Source: Eremophila alpestris peregrina (lineage: Eukaryota; Chordata; Aves; Passeriformes; Alaudidae). Taken from it: 64,000 nt of DNA. The notes beneath the pieces were generated by a model that worked only from the letters and a program-made list of their open reading frames with translations, did not search any database and was not told the origin of the DNA. The position numbers were made by a program, and so were the translations under genes. Below, piece by piece: positions 12,690 to 25,480 of this stretch. Within the stretch, counting starts at the first letter, position 1, and each line of letters starts with the position of its first letter. Where the stretch lies: assembly GCA_009792885.1 (NCBI GenBank), contig WMCF01000030.1, forward strand, positions 8,959,948 through 9,023,947. Reading direction: 5' to 3'.

Positions 12690-12800
12690 AAACACTGAAC
12701 CTCTTTGTTTTCCTTTCTGTAAAACGGGAGCACTTTGTACACATTTCCTTATGCTGAAAAATACTGTGCAAATGCAAGTTAATTACAGTGTAACTACTTG
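12690..12800 (+). mobile_element. Possible ancient MIR/L3-type fragment
   Basis: The motif CCTCTTTGTTTTCC followed by TTTCTGTAAAACGGGAGCAC resembles the core of MIR/L3-like ancient repeats (CCTCAGTTTCCCCATCTGTAAAATGGG). Only this core is recognisable and boundaries are approximate. Confidence 0.4.
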
Positions 12801-15779
12801 AATACTTCCAGGAGGATGACTGATTGTGGGGATTTAACAACATAAAGAATTCTGTGTATGAGACTTTCTATTTTAATCTCTTTTCCTCTTCAAAATTCAT
12901 TGTAAGCACTTCCATGGAAAACCATACTACTGTAGAGAACAGTCATTCACTCTTAGGGCTTGCAAACTCACTATCTTAAGAAAATGCTGCTCACACAGCT
13001 TCAAGACATTTTTGTACTTTGCTTTGCTTCTTGATTGCTTTCACTTGAATTTGGTATTTAATCTAAGAACTCAAGAAACCCTTAGAAAATAATGTTCTAA
13101 TACTATTGAAAATAGGTGCTAGAACTTTCCAGAGAAAAACAGGTTACACATTAATATACACTTTTTACTGCTACTAATTTTGAAGAGTGATTAAGTATTT
13201 TAGATGTGTTTCCTCTTCAAAAACATTTGCAGTCTATGTGTGTAGGGATGGTATTTTATGTTCTTTAAATGTCAAGATAGTTCTGCACACTTTAGCATTA
13301 TAATGACACCAAATTTAAGTCTTTAAAGGAGAGATTTATCTCACATTTTAAATATTGAAGTTAAAGGTTAAATCTAAGTACGTGAGCCTCTGCTATAATG
13401 CAGAAAGACACAAACCTCCAGAAGGCACGTATGAAAAGACTTATCCTTTAGAATTAACTACGAAACAATCTGTCATTTTGATTCATGGAGGTTAGCAAAG
13501 ATAAATCCCCACTTTTAATTAGGTATCCAGGATGGATATCAGAAGAAAAAATAACAAGAAATAATATAAAACATATTAGTAATATGAATCTAACAAAAGA
13601 CCTAACAGAGACCAAGCACAGTTTCCTCCGTTAATGTTCAAGAGGAGGTAAGGCAGAAGTTATAACCATTTCTTAGAAAAGTTCTGGATTTAGAGGGAAC
13701 AGTTTCCAGTGCCATTGTCCATAGCTAAAAAAAAAATCCAAACTCCAGATTAAAGAATCATCTCAAGAATCAGTGTTTAAAGGTATCATAAGATTCTTTC
13801 TCTTGTATTTTTTAGCCATTTAAAACTGAGATTTTTAGCTTTAGTCATGTTACTCATCCCAACAGCCATTTTCAGTTACCAAATGACATCTGTAGACTGC
13901 AGAAACCTCAGTGGGAGCTCTATCAATATGTGTTTAAGCTTAGAAGAAATTGTTCCCATCAATTTCTTTGTACTTAGGTCAAGAAATGTTGGTAGCATCC
14001 ATATTAATGCAATATGGCAACTGCAGATAGCTGTTGAATTTTTTGAATGCCTGGCTCCACAAAGATTAAAATTGCTCTTTTTTAGCTTAAGATATTTCAA
14101 GTTCCATATGTCAAGGCAATTTCTATCACTCCATATTTCAGGGCATGAAATTTTTATTTTATGATGGTAAACATTAGGGTTTCAATAGCCTTATAGATCT
14201 GCTTTTCACAAAAGGATTCTATCCAAATTCTCGCCATTCATCTGAAACTTACAGTATATTTAGAAATGCAATTAAAATGTTTTTATGATTATGTACAGAG
14301 CACTTCTTTTGTTTAGTGACCTGAGTTGAAGGGAGCAAGACGGTTTTTATTACGAACATGGGCATGAAGTGAATATTTAATACCAAGAAAATAAACCTCT
14401 AAATAAGAGTCCAGACTGTCACTAAAACTTACAGGAGTGGATGGCATATAATGCAGCCTTTGAGAGGATATAAGAAATAACAAGACATTGGCAGACAAAT
14501 AGACCAAGGAAGCTTCCTGGATATTTTCCACTAATAAATTCTCTCAATTTTGGCAAGAGATATCTGTAATTTGTAAGTGGTTTTGATCTCAGGGAAACTT
14601 TTCTGCATTTCTGCAATGAGGGAAGACTTTCTATATGGGAGGCTGTGATATCAGTCCCTTTGGGTGGAAGGCCAGGATACAATCTGACACTCACACAGGG
14701 ACTGGTACTGGTTTCAAAGATAGTTCTTATCCCTTCTTCTCAGAAACCAAGCAGAAAATCACAATGTTGTGCCTGACAACAGTAGAAAATATAAGGTCAT
14801 AAACTGCTCCCTGTTTTGCTCAGATGCCAATTCCACACAACACAACAGATGTTTTTCTCTCTCTCACCACTACCGGCTCTTACACCAGCTATCATAAAAG
14901 CAAGCACAGGAATTACACAGTGTACATGTTATTTGCACTTTTATTCTGCATACTTGTGATAGTGGGAACATATAATAAGGGAGAAAATTTTCTGGTTTCA
15001 TTCAATAAAATAAACATTTTCCCCACTGAAATCAAACATTTCATAACAAAATTTTCCCTTTGAAACTAAAAACAAATATGCACCTAGCATTTCCATCTTC
15101 ATATTATTGTGTATATTTTGCAGTAGTAAAAGATGTACAGCAAGGAATCAAATGGGGAAAAATTCTAAACCTTTCCTTGTCCCACAGGGAGTTACTCCTC
15201 AGCCAGGCCAGCTTTTGAAAACAATATTTGATAGTATTCAAGGAATTTAAAAACATATCTGTATGGAGAAAGCTGATTTTTACTTGTAAAATAAATTAGC
15301 TGCAGACTAGCAAGGCTTTAAACAAAACATCAGGAGAGACATTGTTACCAGAGATGAAGTCCTGCCCAGCAGGTTACTCAACTACAAAGGCATACTTAAA
15401 TTGTGCTTATCCCAGTTCCATGTGGGCTCCTGTGGAGAGATTCCTGGGGCTGCATACATGTGGAATTAATCAATCAGATAAAAACATCCACAGTTCTTAA
15501 AAAACATATTCTGTTCTCAATGTGTTTTTGGCACAAATGTGCCAAAATATCATCCGTGATCCAGGTTACAAATTGGCTGGGATCTGCCCTCTAATGAAGA
15601 TGCTTTGCTACCTCAGGTGTTCTACACATGGCCAAACAGCTTTTAACTACCTTCCCTCATTAGAGGATTATTATGGTCTGAGCTTTAACAATGCCATGGA
15701 AAACAGCTATTGAGGAACCTGTACTTGCTTGGCATAAAATCTCAGGGGTTGGAAGACAGGCACCAATACCTCATGATGT
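12801..15779. other. AT-rich non-coding stretch
   Basis: I see no gene. Frames at 13847-14164 (plus) and 14313-14694 (minus) reach about 90-105 codons but have no splice context or recognisable motif and are probably chance. Confidence 0.45.
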
Positions 15780-15995
15780 GCTTCTGGCTAATTAAGATGT
15801 TGACTGAGCCTGTGTTAATCAAGGTCCATCAAATTATGCTTCATTAATATGTAAATTGGTAAACCCTTCCACAATTGCCCTGCCATCTGAACTTTAGCTA
15901 TGGGCCCCAAAACAGACAATAACTGGAATTGTAATTTATGTTTTCAGTTGGGGAAGTAATTTTGTGAAAACAAAGGAATTGTGAGGTAGAGTGCA
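15780..15995. other. Candidate conserved non-coding element
   Basis: This is dense in homeodomain-like and POU-like words: TAATTA at 15789-15794, TTAATCAA, and ATTAATATGTAAATTGG with an octamer-like ATGTAAAT at 15849-15856. It has little simple-sequence or repeat character. This texture is typical of developmental enhancers in gene deserts. It is an inference from composition; only cross-species alignment can decide it. Confidence 0.25.
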
Positions 15996-18341
15996 AATGT
16001 ATATTGTTTCAAAATACACATGGATACATTAGACAAACATTATAGATATGCATAAAAATGTGAAAGTTTAAAGACATGTCAGCAAAAAGGACTTTGTGTG
16101 AGTTGAGTGATACATAACAAAAGGAAAGCATTTCTTTCCTCAGATTTATTTCGCAGAAGTGATGGTCCCATACAGATGACAAAGAGAGGTACATCTAGAA
16201 GTCAGTTCCAACCATTTAAGGGAAAAGTTATGCCAAATTAGATTAAGAGAATATTAGGATAGATATCTTGAAAAGAACTGTTGGTTCAATCTCTTTTAGT
16301 CTGTACACATATTAACAGAACTTAGAATAACCTTAGGAAAGTGTAATATTCAGATGACCTAAGATATAATGGGCATGTCTGATGTTTTCTATCAACTAGT
16401 CCAAGATGTTTCCAGCTCAGCATCTTACCAAGGCTACATGAATCTGTCCAAGGAGACTGTCTCCCCTTGGATAGGGGTTTATACAGAATTTAAATAATTG
16501 AGATAAAGTTTGTATAGGTCTCAATTTTTTACAAAGTCAATGACAGTCCTAATTTCAAAGTAGGTGCCTTCAGAAGATAGGACAAGTACAATTTTCTCCT
16601 TCCTTCCTGCTTTCCTTTTCCCTCCTATTACCATAATGAACAGGAACACTTTAATGTTAGTCCATAAATAACTCTTTTGTTTCAATAGTAGTGACGTAAT
16701 AAAAACACGTAATAAAAGTCAGCAGTTATTCAAATAGTGGGTAGCTGCCTGCAGACAGGCTAACTGTGAAAGCTGGCACTATAAGCAGTGGTGATCCAGT
16801 CCACAAAAGCAGTGGAATGAGAGCTGCTGAGATGGCCTCCCTGTTGAGGGGTCATACATAGGGGCCTCATTTCAGAGCCCCTGGCAGAGCCACTTCTCCA
16901 GAAAGGGAATGTGTCACCATGCCCTGTGTCACCTCTCAGTCCCACAGGGCTGTCTGAGGTACCTTCATGCATCTCCAGTGGCACTAGATTCCCATGTGTG
17001 GGCAAGAGCATGGTACTTCAGGTGTCAGCTGTCACTTGAGCTGAATCACATGTGAACATCTACACACAGTTACCCAATTTTTAGAATCTTAATCTGGAAC
17101 TGAATGCCAACCAGGCTGTATTGCACGTTCTCCCAGATTTCACTCTTATTGTTCTTTCAGCATCTACTGACATCTCAAAACACTTTCTGGGCAGTTTATT
17201 GACTTAGAGAGCAAAAGGTGTAGACTACAGAGATAGACATAAAATGGAGCAGCACAAAGTCTAGTATTTAAGAGATGTGCAGAGGCAGTCAAAATTCATT
17301 GTTCCTTCATTTGCCTCCTGAGAATGCTCTGAAAGTCCTTGAAGTCCCAAAGTCTCAGTTCTTACACCAGTTCTACACTGGTTTGCACTGGGTAGGAAGG
17401 ACTAACACAGGAAAAAAAAATTCTGCAATTTTGTAATGTAGATGAGTTTTGACTGACAGATTGACCCTTAGCTTCCTTTATTTAGCACTGAACTCTGATA
17501 CTCCTATTCATGGAAGTAAAAATAATAAATTATTTTTTTTTGTCTGTATGCAATCCAGAAAACTTCAAAAGTTCTTACAAATCTCCATAGATGTGAGCTA
17601 ATAATGTACTGGGCTTGGACAGACTCAGGTATTGTTGGAAGCTAGAAGTTTTTTCCCCTTAAGAAATCACTGGTGGTCTTGCCCAAAGTGTCAGCCAAAA
17701 GATCATTAAAGTTTCAGTCAGTTTTAATTGGATAAGACCACACGTCTCTATAATTTCACTCTGCATCAACAATGACAGACAACATCCACCCAGTCTGCCA
17801 CACCCTGTGGGCTGAATTTTAACTTTTAATGGACCAAAAGTCCATCTCTTAAAACCTGGAAGTGTATAATGGAAAATCAATACTACCTTTCTAGAAAGAG
17901 CTGAGATTTCAAAGATGAAGGTTACTTACATCCAGCCAGGAGGTACAACACGTTTGTAAAAGTTACAACTTTTCAAAGATGAAGGAACATGGCCATATGT
18001 TATTGAGGCACACCCCAGTAAGAGAGTGGGATGTGTGTGAACTCTTCAAACCTTACCCATATATCATTACAGCCTCCCACAGATCATACATTCAAACCAT
18101 CCTGCAGATCATCTCCTGCTCAGTAATTCAATATCTGTCTGCTCACAATTGATTTAAAAACAAGCAAATCCCAGGATGTGGAACACACTGTGATTCTAAG
18201 GTGCTGGAGGATGTGCATATCAGAATGATACACCACCAACCATGCAGATTTCCATTACAAAGTTTTGAAAGTTATAGAGACATATCTAGAAACTATCATT
18301 GAAATATATATGACAAAAATACTCCACCTATTCTATATTCT

Positions 18342-18357
18342 ATTAATTAATTAATTA
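18342..18357 (+). repeat. (ATTA)n microsatellite
   Basis: Four perfect ATTA units. A second run of the same repeat type occurs about 530 bp further on. Confidence 0.9.
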
Positions 18358-18889
18358 TAAAAAAACTTAACTGGTATCTGACTACTTTCACAGCATTTTA
18401 AAAATGTGTTAAGTGATGATTCTGAAGCAGCATTCAAAATCTTGTGTTTTGTCAGGCACTCAAGTGGGATCTGTGCTTGCCCATTCCTATCCTTTCCCAC
18501 CAGACTGGACCTCCTGCTGCTTACTGTTAACATGGCAGCTTCCCAGGAGAGCCCAGGTGTGTTTTCCTCCTGTTAAGAATACGACAGGTGGAATTCTTTT
18601 GGAGTATGCTTAGCCTGACTTAATGACATTCACTTTGGGCAGTAATTCCTCGGCAGATGGGCAGCCTTCAGCTCTAAGTGTGAGCTTTGTGAATGCTCTG
18701 TCTAATAACAAACACAGAAAGTGTTTAGCTAACAGGGAAGATGTTTGATGTTTGCATGAGTCTTTTCAGATCTGTTCAAACAACAGATCTTACAGTGGTG
18801 CAAGCAAGAGTACAAGGAAAAGAATACTAACAAAACCAGCTGGGAAAAAATCTGCAGTGTGACAAGTACATTTTAATATTTAATCATTA

Positions 18890-18909
18890 AAATTAATTAA
18901 TTAATTAAT
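18890..18909 (+). repeat. (AATT)n microsatellite
   Basis: About five AATT units, embedded in a longer A/T-only context. Confidence 0.9.
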
Positions 18910-21765
18910 ATTTAAAATTTTCATTGATGTTTAGACTTACATATATATGTGTGTAAATAATAGAGAAAACCCACTCTTTTTTCTTGTTGGGGTTTGTTGG
19001 GGGGTTTTTGCTCTACATAGTGTTTTTGTGACATTTGGACCAAGAAATGTGAAAAAACTCCCCAAAAAAATCACCTAACTCCAGCACAGCACCAGTGTGG
19101 CTGCTCCACCTTCATAATTTCTTTTACAGAACTGTTTATGTGTTTTAAGAAGCAATATTACTGTTTTGATCTGCATAAACTTTTCAGTTGTGACAAACAG
19201 TGGATAGCTAATGACTGCTGGAACACGTTCAGATTGCTTTAATTTTATAAGTAAGTGAATGTTTATGTGTTTCCCTCTACCTTTGGAATTTTGTTCCACT
19301 TTAACTCAAAAAAAGACATTTGTAGCCAAGATTTACTTCTTTATGCATAAATGTGATGGTGGTGGTGATCAAGGCCCTTTTCCCAACAATAATGGCCATA
19401 TAAATGTCCATATATCTCTGCTTCTTCCAAATTGATGGGATAGCCAATTCTCTGTTTCAGACAGGCAATTTCTCTTTGGCAGAACAATTTTAGTATAGTT
19501 CCTCCATCATCCAGAGCTATAAAATCAGTTGTAAGTTCTGTTAAGTTAGATGCCTATCTTTCCTTCAAAATCCAATTTAGAAATTTAGAATTAATGGGAA
19601 CTAGCAAAGAAGTAGCAGCAAATGCATCTCATTTACCTCTGTAAATTACAGGATGCTGTTGAACAGTTTAGAAACACTGAACCAGAGTAATTTCTCTTTT
19701 AGAGAACTGAGGATCCTTTACTGGTGTATCAATTACGAGAGGACGCATCCTGCTTCTTCTTTGCTTGGAGTGAAACCAAGGATGTGAAACAGACATTGCA
19801 CCCTGGAGATAATGTTTCTTTTGCCTACATACAACCAGGAGAAGCCTAACCAGAAATGTCAGTTTATTACCTTTTTCTAGGACTGACACTTATCACTAAG
19901 AGTAGGCACAAATATGTGATAAAGACCACCCTAAATTAACTTTTATTTTTAAGTAAGGAGTACCTCATAGCTGTGGTGGTATTTCAAGAGTCATGGCCAT
20001 ATCTAGTGGTGCAACACAAAGAGATTAATTAAGATTCCCTTGCTTCTAAAGCTGTTAATAAGCTGAAGAGAGGGAACAGTTTTACTATAACTACCAGAAC
20101 ACTGCTGTCACATTCTTATATTAATACTGCTTCTTATATTAAATCACTGAATTTTTCTATCCTTGGGCCCCTCTAGCAGATCTCATTAGTGGTTGTTTTT
20201 GTGGAGATTTTTGTTTTTAAGCCAAAAGATAACCATAGTAACTGTGCAATTCCCAAACCATTTCATTCATGAATGGGAAATGAGTCTCCAAATCTTTGCT
20301 CACATGAGTAACCACATTGATATCCTTGGGCCTTGCATTATTAACAGCTAGAACTGTGAGTATAAGTCTGCAGGATTTGGATGTGGCACTTCATTACTTC
20401 ATAGGAGTGAAATCTGTAGCTGAAATCAATAACTGAGCATGTGAGGCATATAAAAGATACACATTCTTTCATGGAGGTCTGATTGCAATGCATCTCTCAA
20501 TTTTGTTTCGGCATCAACAAATAAGCACATGATTGTAAAGAGACATACAGACTGTAGGCAGTAATTACAAAGACACATTTTAGATAGACATTCTAGCCTC
20601 AATAGAGGAGTTGGGAATAGTCCACCAGAAAGAACAGAATAATAATGAAAAAGGTCAACACTTCTTGAAAAACTAACATAGTAAGTCACAGACCAAGTTT
20701 TTGGTTCTCTGTCAATCAGTAGTGTAACTGTTGTCAATCATTCCCTCTTACCTTGTTTGTGATTTTTGAATGGCCACAAAAGAAACTTTTGTTGGTAATG
20801 ATGGTCTTTACAATTTGTCTGAGTCCCAGGCAGGATTTCAGAGCCTGCCTGAGGAATAGGCATGGCAGACCCCAAGCTGCGCTCACGTATGTCCAAACAA
20901 TTCAAACAAAACTTTCCCACGGTAATATGAAAGGAAATAAAAGATTCTGACCAAGACAAGTCACTATTCCAGAAATAACAAAAGGGACAGGATTGCCAGG
21001 ATCTTCTGGTTTAACTTTTTTTTTTTTTTTTCTTAAAGATGATAAATGTGGTAACTTTTGCATTGGAAAGGTGCAGTTAGAAAGGATATGCACCTGTGCA
21101 TCTTGGATCTTCTGAAAGAGTATGTCTATTCTCTGCCTAACCACATGCATCCCATTACACTGATAGAAGCATTCTGTTAAAATTACTGCCAAGAATTAAT
21201 GCTTCTTCATTTATTTTTTAATTCTTGAATTCCCCTAGGATTTTTCTTTTCCTCAAATATTTTCACCTTCCACAGATGCATTTTTGTTTTGTTTTCTTTG
21301 GCTACCAATTTATCTTGGCCCTGCTGAAAACATGAAAAGATTTGTGAAGAAAGGTTCTCAAATAAAACCCAGTTTTGGAGTTGATTCAACAAAGTAACAA
21401 ATCTGATAACATCAAAGCAAGAACATCTGAAACTAAGAATTAGGCAGAACAGATTTTTCAGCAAATTGCAGCCTCTGTTGTAAATGTACCCATTTCCAAA
21501 CAGTCAAGTCTGTTTATTTGTTTATTTTCCTAGCTTTGCCGGAAGAAAGGCTCAAACAACTTTGGAAAAATAACAGCAAAGTTGTTCAAAGAAACCAGCC
21601 CCTGTACTGTAAACAGTGCCTCTCCCCAACCTGCAGCTGCACAAAGCACAGACAATGCAGGGACCCTCAGCATCATTAACCAACTTCCCTTCCTCACCAA
21701 ACAGTGGCTTCGATAAAGCAATTACAATAGCATCACGGAACAGTAGAACAAGGAAAAGAAAATAA

Positions 21766-22010
21766 CCTTACCAGCTTCTCCTACAGTACACAGCTGAAAG
21801 GAAAACAAAACCCCCAGCTGCCGTATCGCATGCAATTGGTCTCTCAGAATGAACTGACTGAAAGAACTATGAAAGGCTAAAGTCTTTCGGCCCCTCTGTT
21901 CAGCCTCTCTTCAGCTCCCACTCTCCGAGCTTCCTCACAAAGCCATTCTCCTAGTCCCTAATCCTCGCTGAGGAGAAGCAGCGCGCTCGGAATGACTCGA
22001 GCAGGAGCGA
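21766..22010 (-). other. Putative non-coding first exon ending in a strong splice donor
   Basis: Leftward from the CpG island, the minus strand reads through AGGAGAAGCTG|GTAAGG, which places an exon end at 21772. The donor fits the GTAAGG type closely and is the best splice donor I noticed near a CpG island. Within the proposed exon, ATG-initiated frames are very short. One near the middle ends after three codons, and another stops just before the donor, so this would be a 5' untranslated exon. The start is set at the CpG-rich boundary and could lie anywhere up to about 22200. No second exon could be identified to the left. Confidence 0.45.
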
Positions 22011-22245
22011 TGCTCCGGGAGGTGGGGAAGAGCCGCCGCCAGCGCTCAGCGCCGGCCCCGCCGCGCAGCATCCCCCGGGAGCGCAGCATCCCAGGCGGGC
22101 GTGCACAACTCCCTGTGCACACACAGCGCCACAGGACACGGCACGGAAAAGTGCCCTTCTCCAGCCATCACCCTCTCAGCCGCTCATTTCTGAACTGAGA
22201 ACACCCCTCGGGGGCTTGCAGGAGTCCCCCGAGCGCATCTCAGTC
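21950..22245. promoter_or_regulatory. CpG island, probable promoter
   Basis: About 290 bp are strongly enriched in G+C and CpG (GCAGCGCGCTCGG, GAGCCGCCGCCAGCGC, CGCCGGCCCCGCCGCGCAGC, CCCCCGGGAGCGCAGC, CCCCCGAGCGC) within DNA that is otherwise mostly A+T. CpG density is preserved, which suggests an unmethylated germline promoter. No TATA box is obvious, as usual for such promoters. On the minus strand it leads into an exon-like segment with a good donor at 21772. On the plus strand a weaker donor-like CAA|GTAAAT occurs near 22355, so bidirectional transcription is possible. The downstream gene is unknown. Confidence 0.75.
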
Positions 22246-25200
22246 AGCCTGAGACTGAAGTAATTAGGCTTTTTTCCTTCTTTTATAATTAGCCCCGTGA
22301 CTTCCTAAAGCTCTTGTTGGGCCTTAGAGGTTTCTTTTTCACAAAGAACATGCAAGTAAATCTTAAATATTTCAAACAGCAAAAAAACCCCCAAAGATGT
22401 TCCCTCAGAAAATCAATAACAAAATTATAAGAAAAGAGACCCCAACAGACACAAAATCAATAACATTATGACTCACTATATTAAAAAACCACTGGTGCCT
22501 CCCTGAAATGCTTCTGATAGCTAAAATCAATTGCATTTTTCACAATGAGAAAAGGATTCTATCTTCATTTCCAGTTTATGTTAAAAAAGACAACATTTTT
22601 AATACAAATTTTCTTGAAAACATGAGATAGATGTTGAGATAACATCCCCTGTAGACCTCTGCTTTTCAAGAAAGCATTAAATCTTTGTTAAAGAAACACT
22701 GTTGTCATAATAGTTTTTAGCACAAGTTTTACTTCTCCACAAGATGCAAAAAAACTCAGAAACAGGCAGCTGCCACAAAGTAAATCAAAGACCTAGAAAA
22801 GCAGATGGCATAATTTCACATCTTAAATGTTGGCTGTGAGCCTTCCAGTAATAATTTATAGGGAGACTTCCTCCTGCTTGTTCCTCTGCTTGGCAGCATG
22901 CTGTTTGAGCCTTTCAAACAAAATAAATAGACTTCAAGCCACCAGCTTCACACACACTAACACTTACCAATGCTATTTCAACCTGACACAAGCTGACTTT
23001 GTTCCTCTGTGACCCTGGAGAGAAAACCAAGGTGACAGTTTGATGGATGTGATCTCTTTGCACAATGTAGGTTGTGACTTCACAGCCCTGTCTCCCCATT
23101 ATTGCTTTGCTGAAGGAGGAGACAGGAGCAGAGGAGAATCTTCCACCATACAGAGCCATTTCAACAGTGAACCAAACGTGCAATAAATGTCTGGAACACA
23201 TTTTCCTACCTCAAACATGAGAATTTAAGGGAAGCCCTTTCCACTTTCCTTGGTGTTCAGGTCTAAGGACAGAAGGAAAAGGCTTCAAGAGGAGGAATTG
23301 ATCCAAATTGTTTATTTATGACACTCTTTAGTTTAAGAAAATAGGAACATCACCAGAGAACAAAGAAGGAAGGAAAGAATGAATGAATTTGGTTTGTTCC
23401 ACTTATGACCAAAGAACACTTGGACTGTGACTTCTGTGAATTATCTCTTAACTGTGCTAATTCAGTTATTGAACCATGAATCTTGAACAATTCTTTACTG
23501 GACAAAGGTCTCAGTGCAGCAATCAGAGGCAAACAATTCCAATGGGATGCCTTTTATTTATTACCTAAAAGACACCATAAAGTATCAGAGGATTCATATA
23601 TCTTAAAACTGCTGTCTGCAAATTCAGTACTTAAATGCAGATTCTCTGCTAAATTGAATTCAGAAATCTTTTTACAAGATTAACATAATTAACATAAAAA
23701 TCCTGCCAGATTTCACAGAACTCTTCATGAAGAAATTGCCTTTCCATGAAAAAGGTTGAAAAAGGAAGATGGTGAATGAACTCTGAAATGCAAGGCTAGA
23801 GCTGATTCACAGACATCCTAATGCCTGTAGCTGGCCTCTAATTTCCTTAGACAGAAGCACAAGTTGTTAATATATTATGGTTTTTGTTTCTGATTGTTCA
23901 TCTAATCAGATGGGTTCATCATGAACACTGGATCTCTGATTTTACTGGTGAATACTGGGGCCAAATGACCTGCCTCAAGGAAGCCTCTGGCAGAAAGCCA
24001 AATCTCTGCTGTTCCAGAGTAGTTCACCCCAGCTCCAGTGATCCTCATGCTCTAGAAGATGATTTTTGAAAACAGGGACTACTCTACTCATGTTTGAGAT
24101 AAAGCTTAATATGCTCTTAATACTTGTTATCACACAAATTATGCTACTATTGTTTCTAATTTGGGATTTGATATTCACAATGCTGTCAAAGACTATGGGC
24201 TTCTGTTTATTCTTTCAAAATATAATATTGTCTTTTCAAAATGATGCACTTGTTTCAGATAACAGTATTTAAGTGCTTCCGTATTTACAAGTATTTTTAT
24301 TTCTGTAGAGTATCTGTGAGGTAGTACCAAACTTACGATACTGAAAGATAATCAAATAAAAGACAGAAACTGATTGATATTCAAAAAAACCAAAAATCTG
24401 ACAGATTAATGCAGAGGAATATCAGCAATTATCAAGTTCCATCAATTCAAGTCCAATTTTTAGTTAGTTAGTTTTTTTTTTTTTTAAGAACCACCTTGGA
24501 AATACACTCTTGGCTTAGGTGACCCCATTCTGGGACTTAGGGGAGACTCTACCATGGTGAAAGTCATGTGGTATGAATTTCACCCTTTAAAAAGAAGTTT
24601 TGAGAGATCTTGTGAACCATTTATACCCCAATTACAGCTTCTAAACTGCCACCATTGCTTTGTTTCTCCCTAACAATCTGGGAGCATTTCCATTGTAAAG
24701 AAGGAAGTACCTTAGACATTTTAGAAACAATAAGGCCTCTTCACAGACCACTTGATATAAACACACTACCTCTAAATAAAGAAGTCCATTCTATGCAGCA
24801 GGTGGTTAACTGTGCCATGAACAAATGAGATGAGCTCTAGCGATCAAAAGGAAGAAATGCAGCCACGTTTGTACTTGGAAGCTTGCACAGAGAAACAAAA
24901 AATCCACAATAGGACAAAAGCAACAGACAAATTTTGGAAGAGCTCATTTTTCTCATTCTTACAGCAGAATGTAACTTTCGGACTCATGATTAATAACCGA
25001 AGGCAGTTTGAGCTTTAGGAAATAGCAGCAGATTTGCACACTCTGCTCTGTAAGTTTTTCTCTGATTGCTCACAACTATGTCCTCTTATCTGTATAATCT
25101 GTCCAAAGCACCCTTTTTTGCCCAACATTTATTCCTTTCCATGTTCCTAGGATTAACAAAAAGCATAAAGCTCTTGGATACAGCTTTCATTTGGATAACT

Positions 25201-25425
25201 GCCATATATGTTCAATAGCAATGGTAAGAGCAGTTCAAAGAAACATTTCTACAAGCAGAGTGGTGCAGGCAATTGTACTGGAAAAGATTCCAGCAAAACT
25301 AAATATTCCTAAGCTCTTTGAGACTCATTGGTGTGACTGATTAGTGCAATCTACTGCAGCTCTTTGATTTTTTTGTTTTTAACCCCAAACTCCCAGTAAT
25401 TTTTAAAGGTAGTGTAGGAAATGGA
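22246..25425. other. AT-rich non-coding stretch
   Basis: I see no gene or dated repeat. Frames are short and scattered. Confidence 0.45.
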
Positions 25426-25480
25426 CTCATAGAGAAACTTGGGTTGGAAGGGACCTTAAAGATCATCTAGGTCATCAGGA
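25426..25480 (-). mobile_element. CR1 LINE 3'-end remnant
   Basis: The plus strand reads ACTCATAGAGAAACTTGGG, then TTGGAAGGGACCTTAAAGA, then TCATCTAG. This is the reverse complement of the CR1 3' end (CTAGATGATCTTTAAGGTCC, CTTCCAACCC, ATTCTATGA). Only about 55 bp are left, a very strongly 5'-truncated insertion. The retained GGAAGGGACCTTAAAGATCATC block is almost perfect. Confidence 0.95.

Larger units (their letters stand above)
15996..21765. other. AT-rich non-coding stretch, possible intron 1 of the leftward transcript
   Basis: I see no exon. It contains AATT-type repeats at 18342-18357 and 18890-18909 and a 16-base T run at 21016-21031. If the first exon proposed at 21772-22010 is real, this interval lies in its first intron. 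Confidence 0.4.

Noticed and set aside
24317..24326. TGAGGTAGTA, identical to the 5' end of let-7
   Set aside because: The match stops after ten bases, and no complementary arm forming a hairpin is seen nearby.
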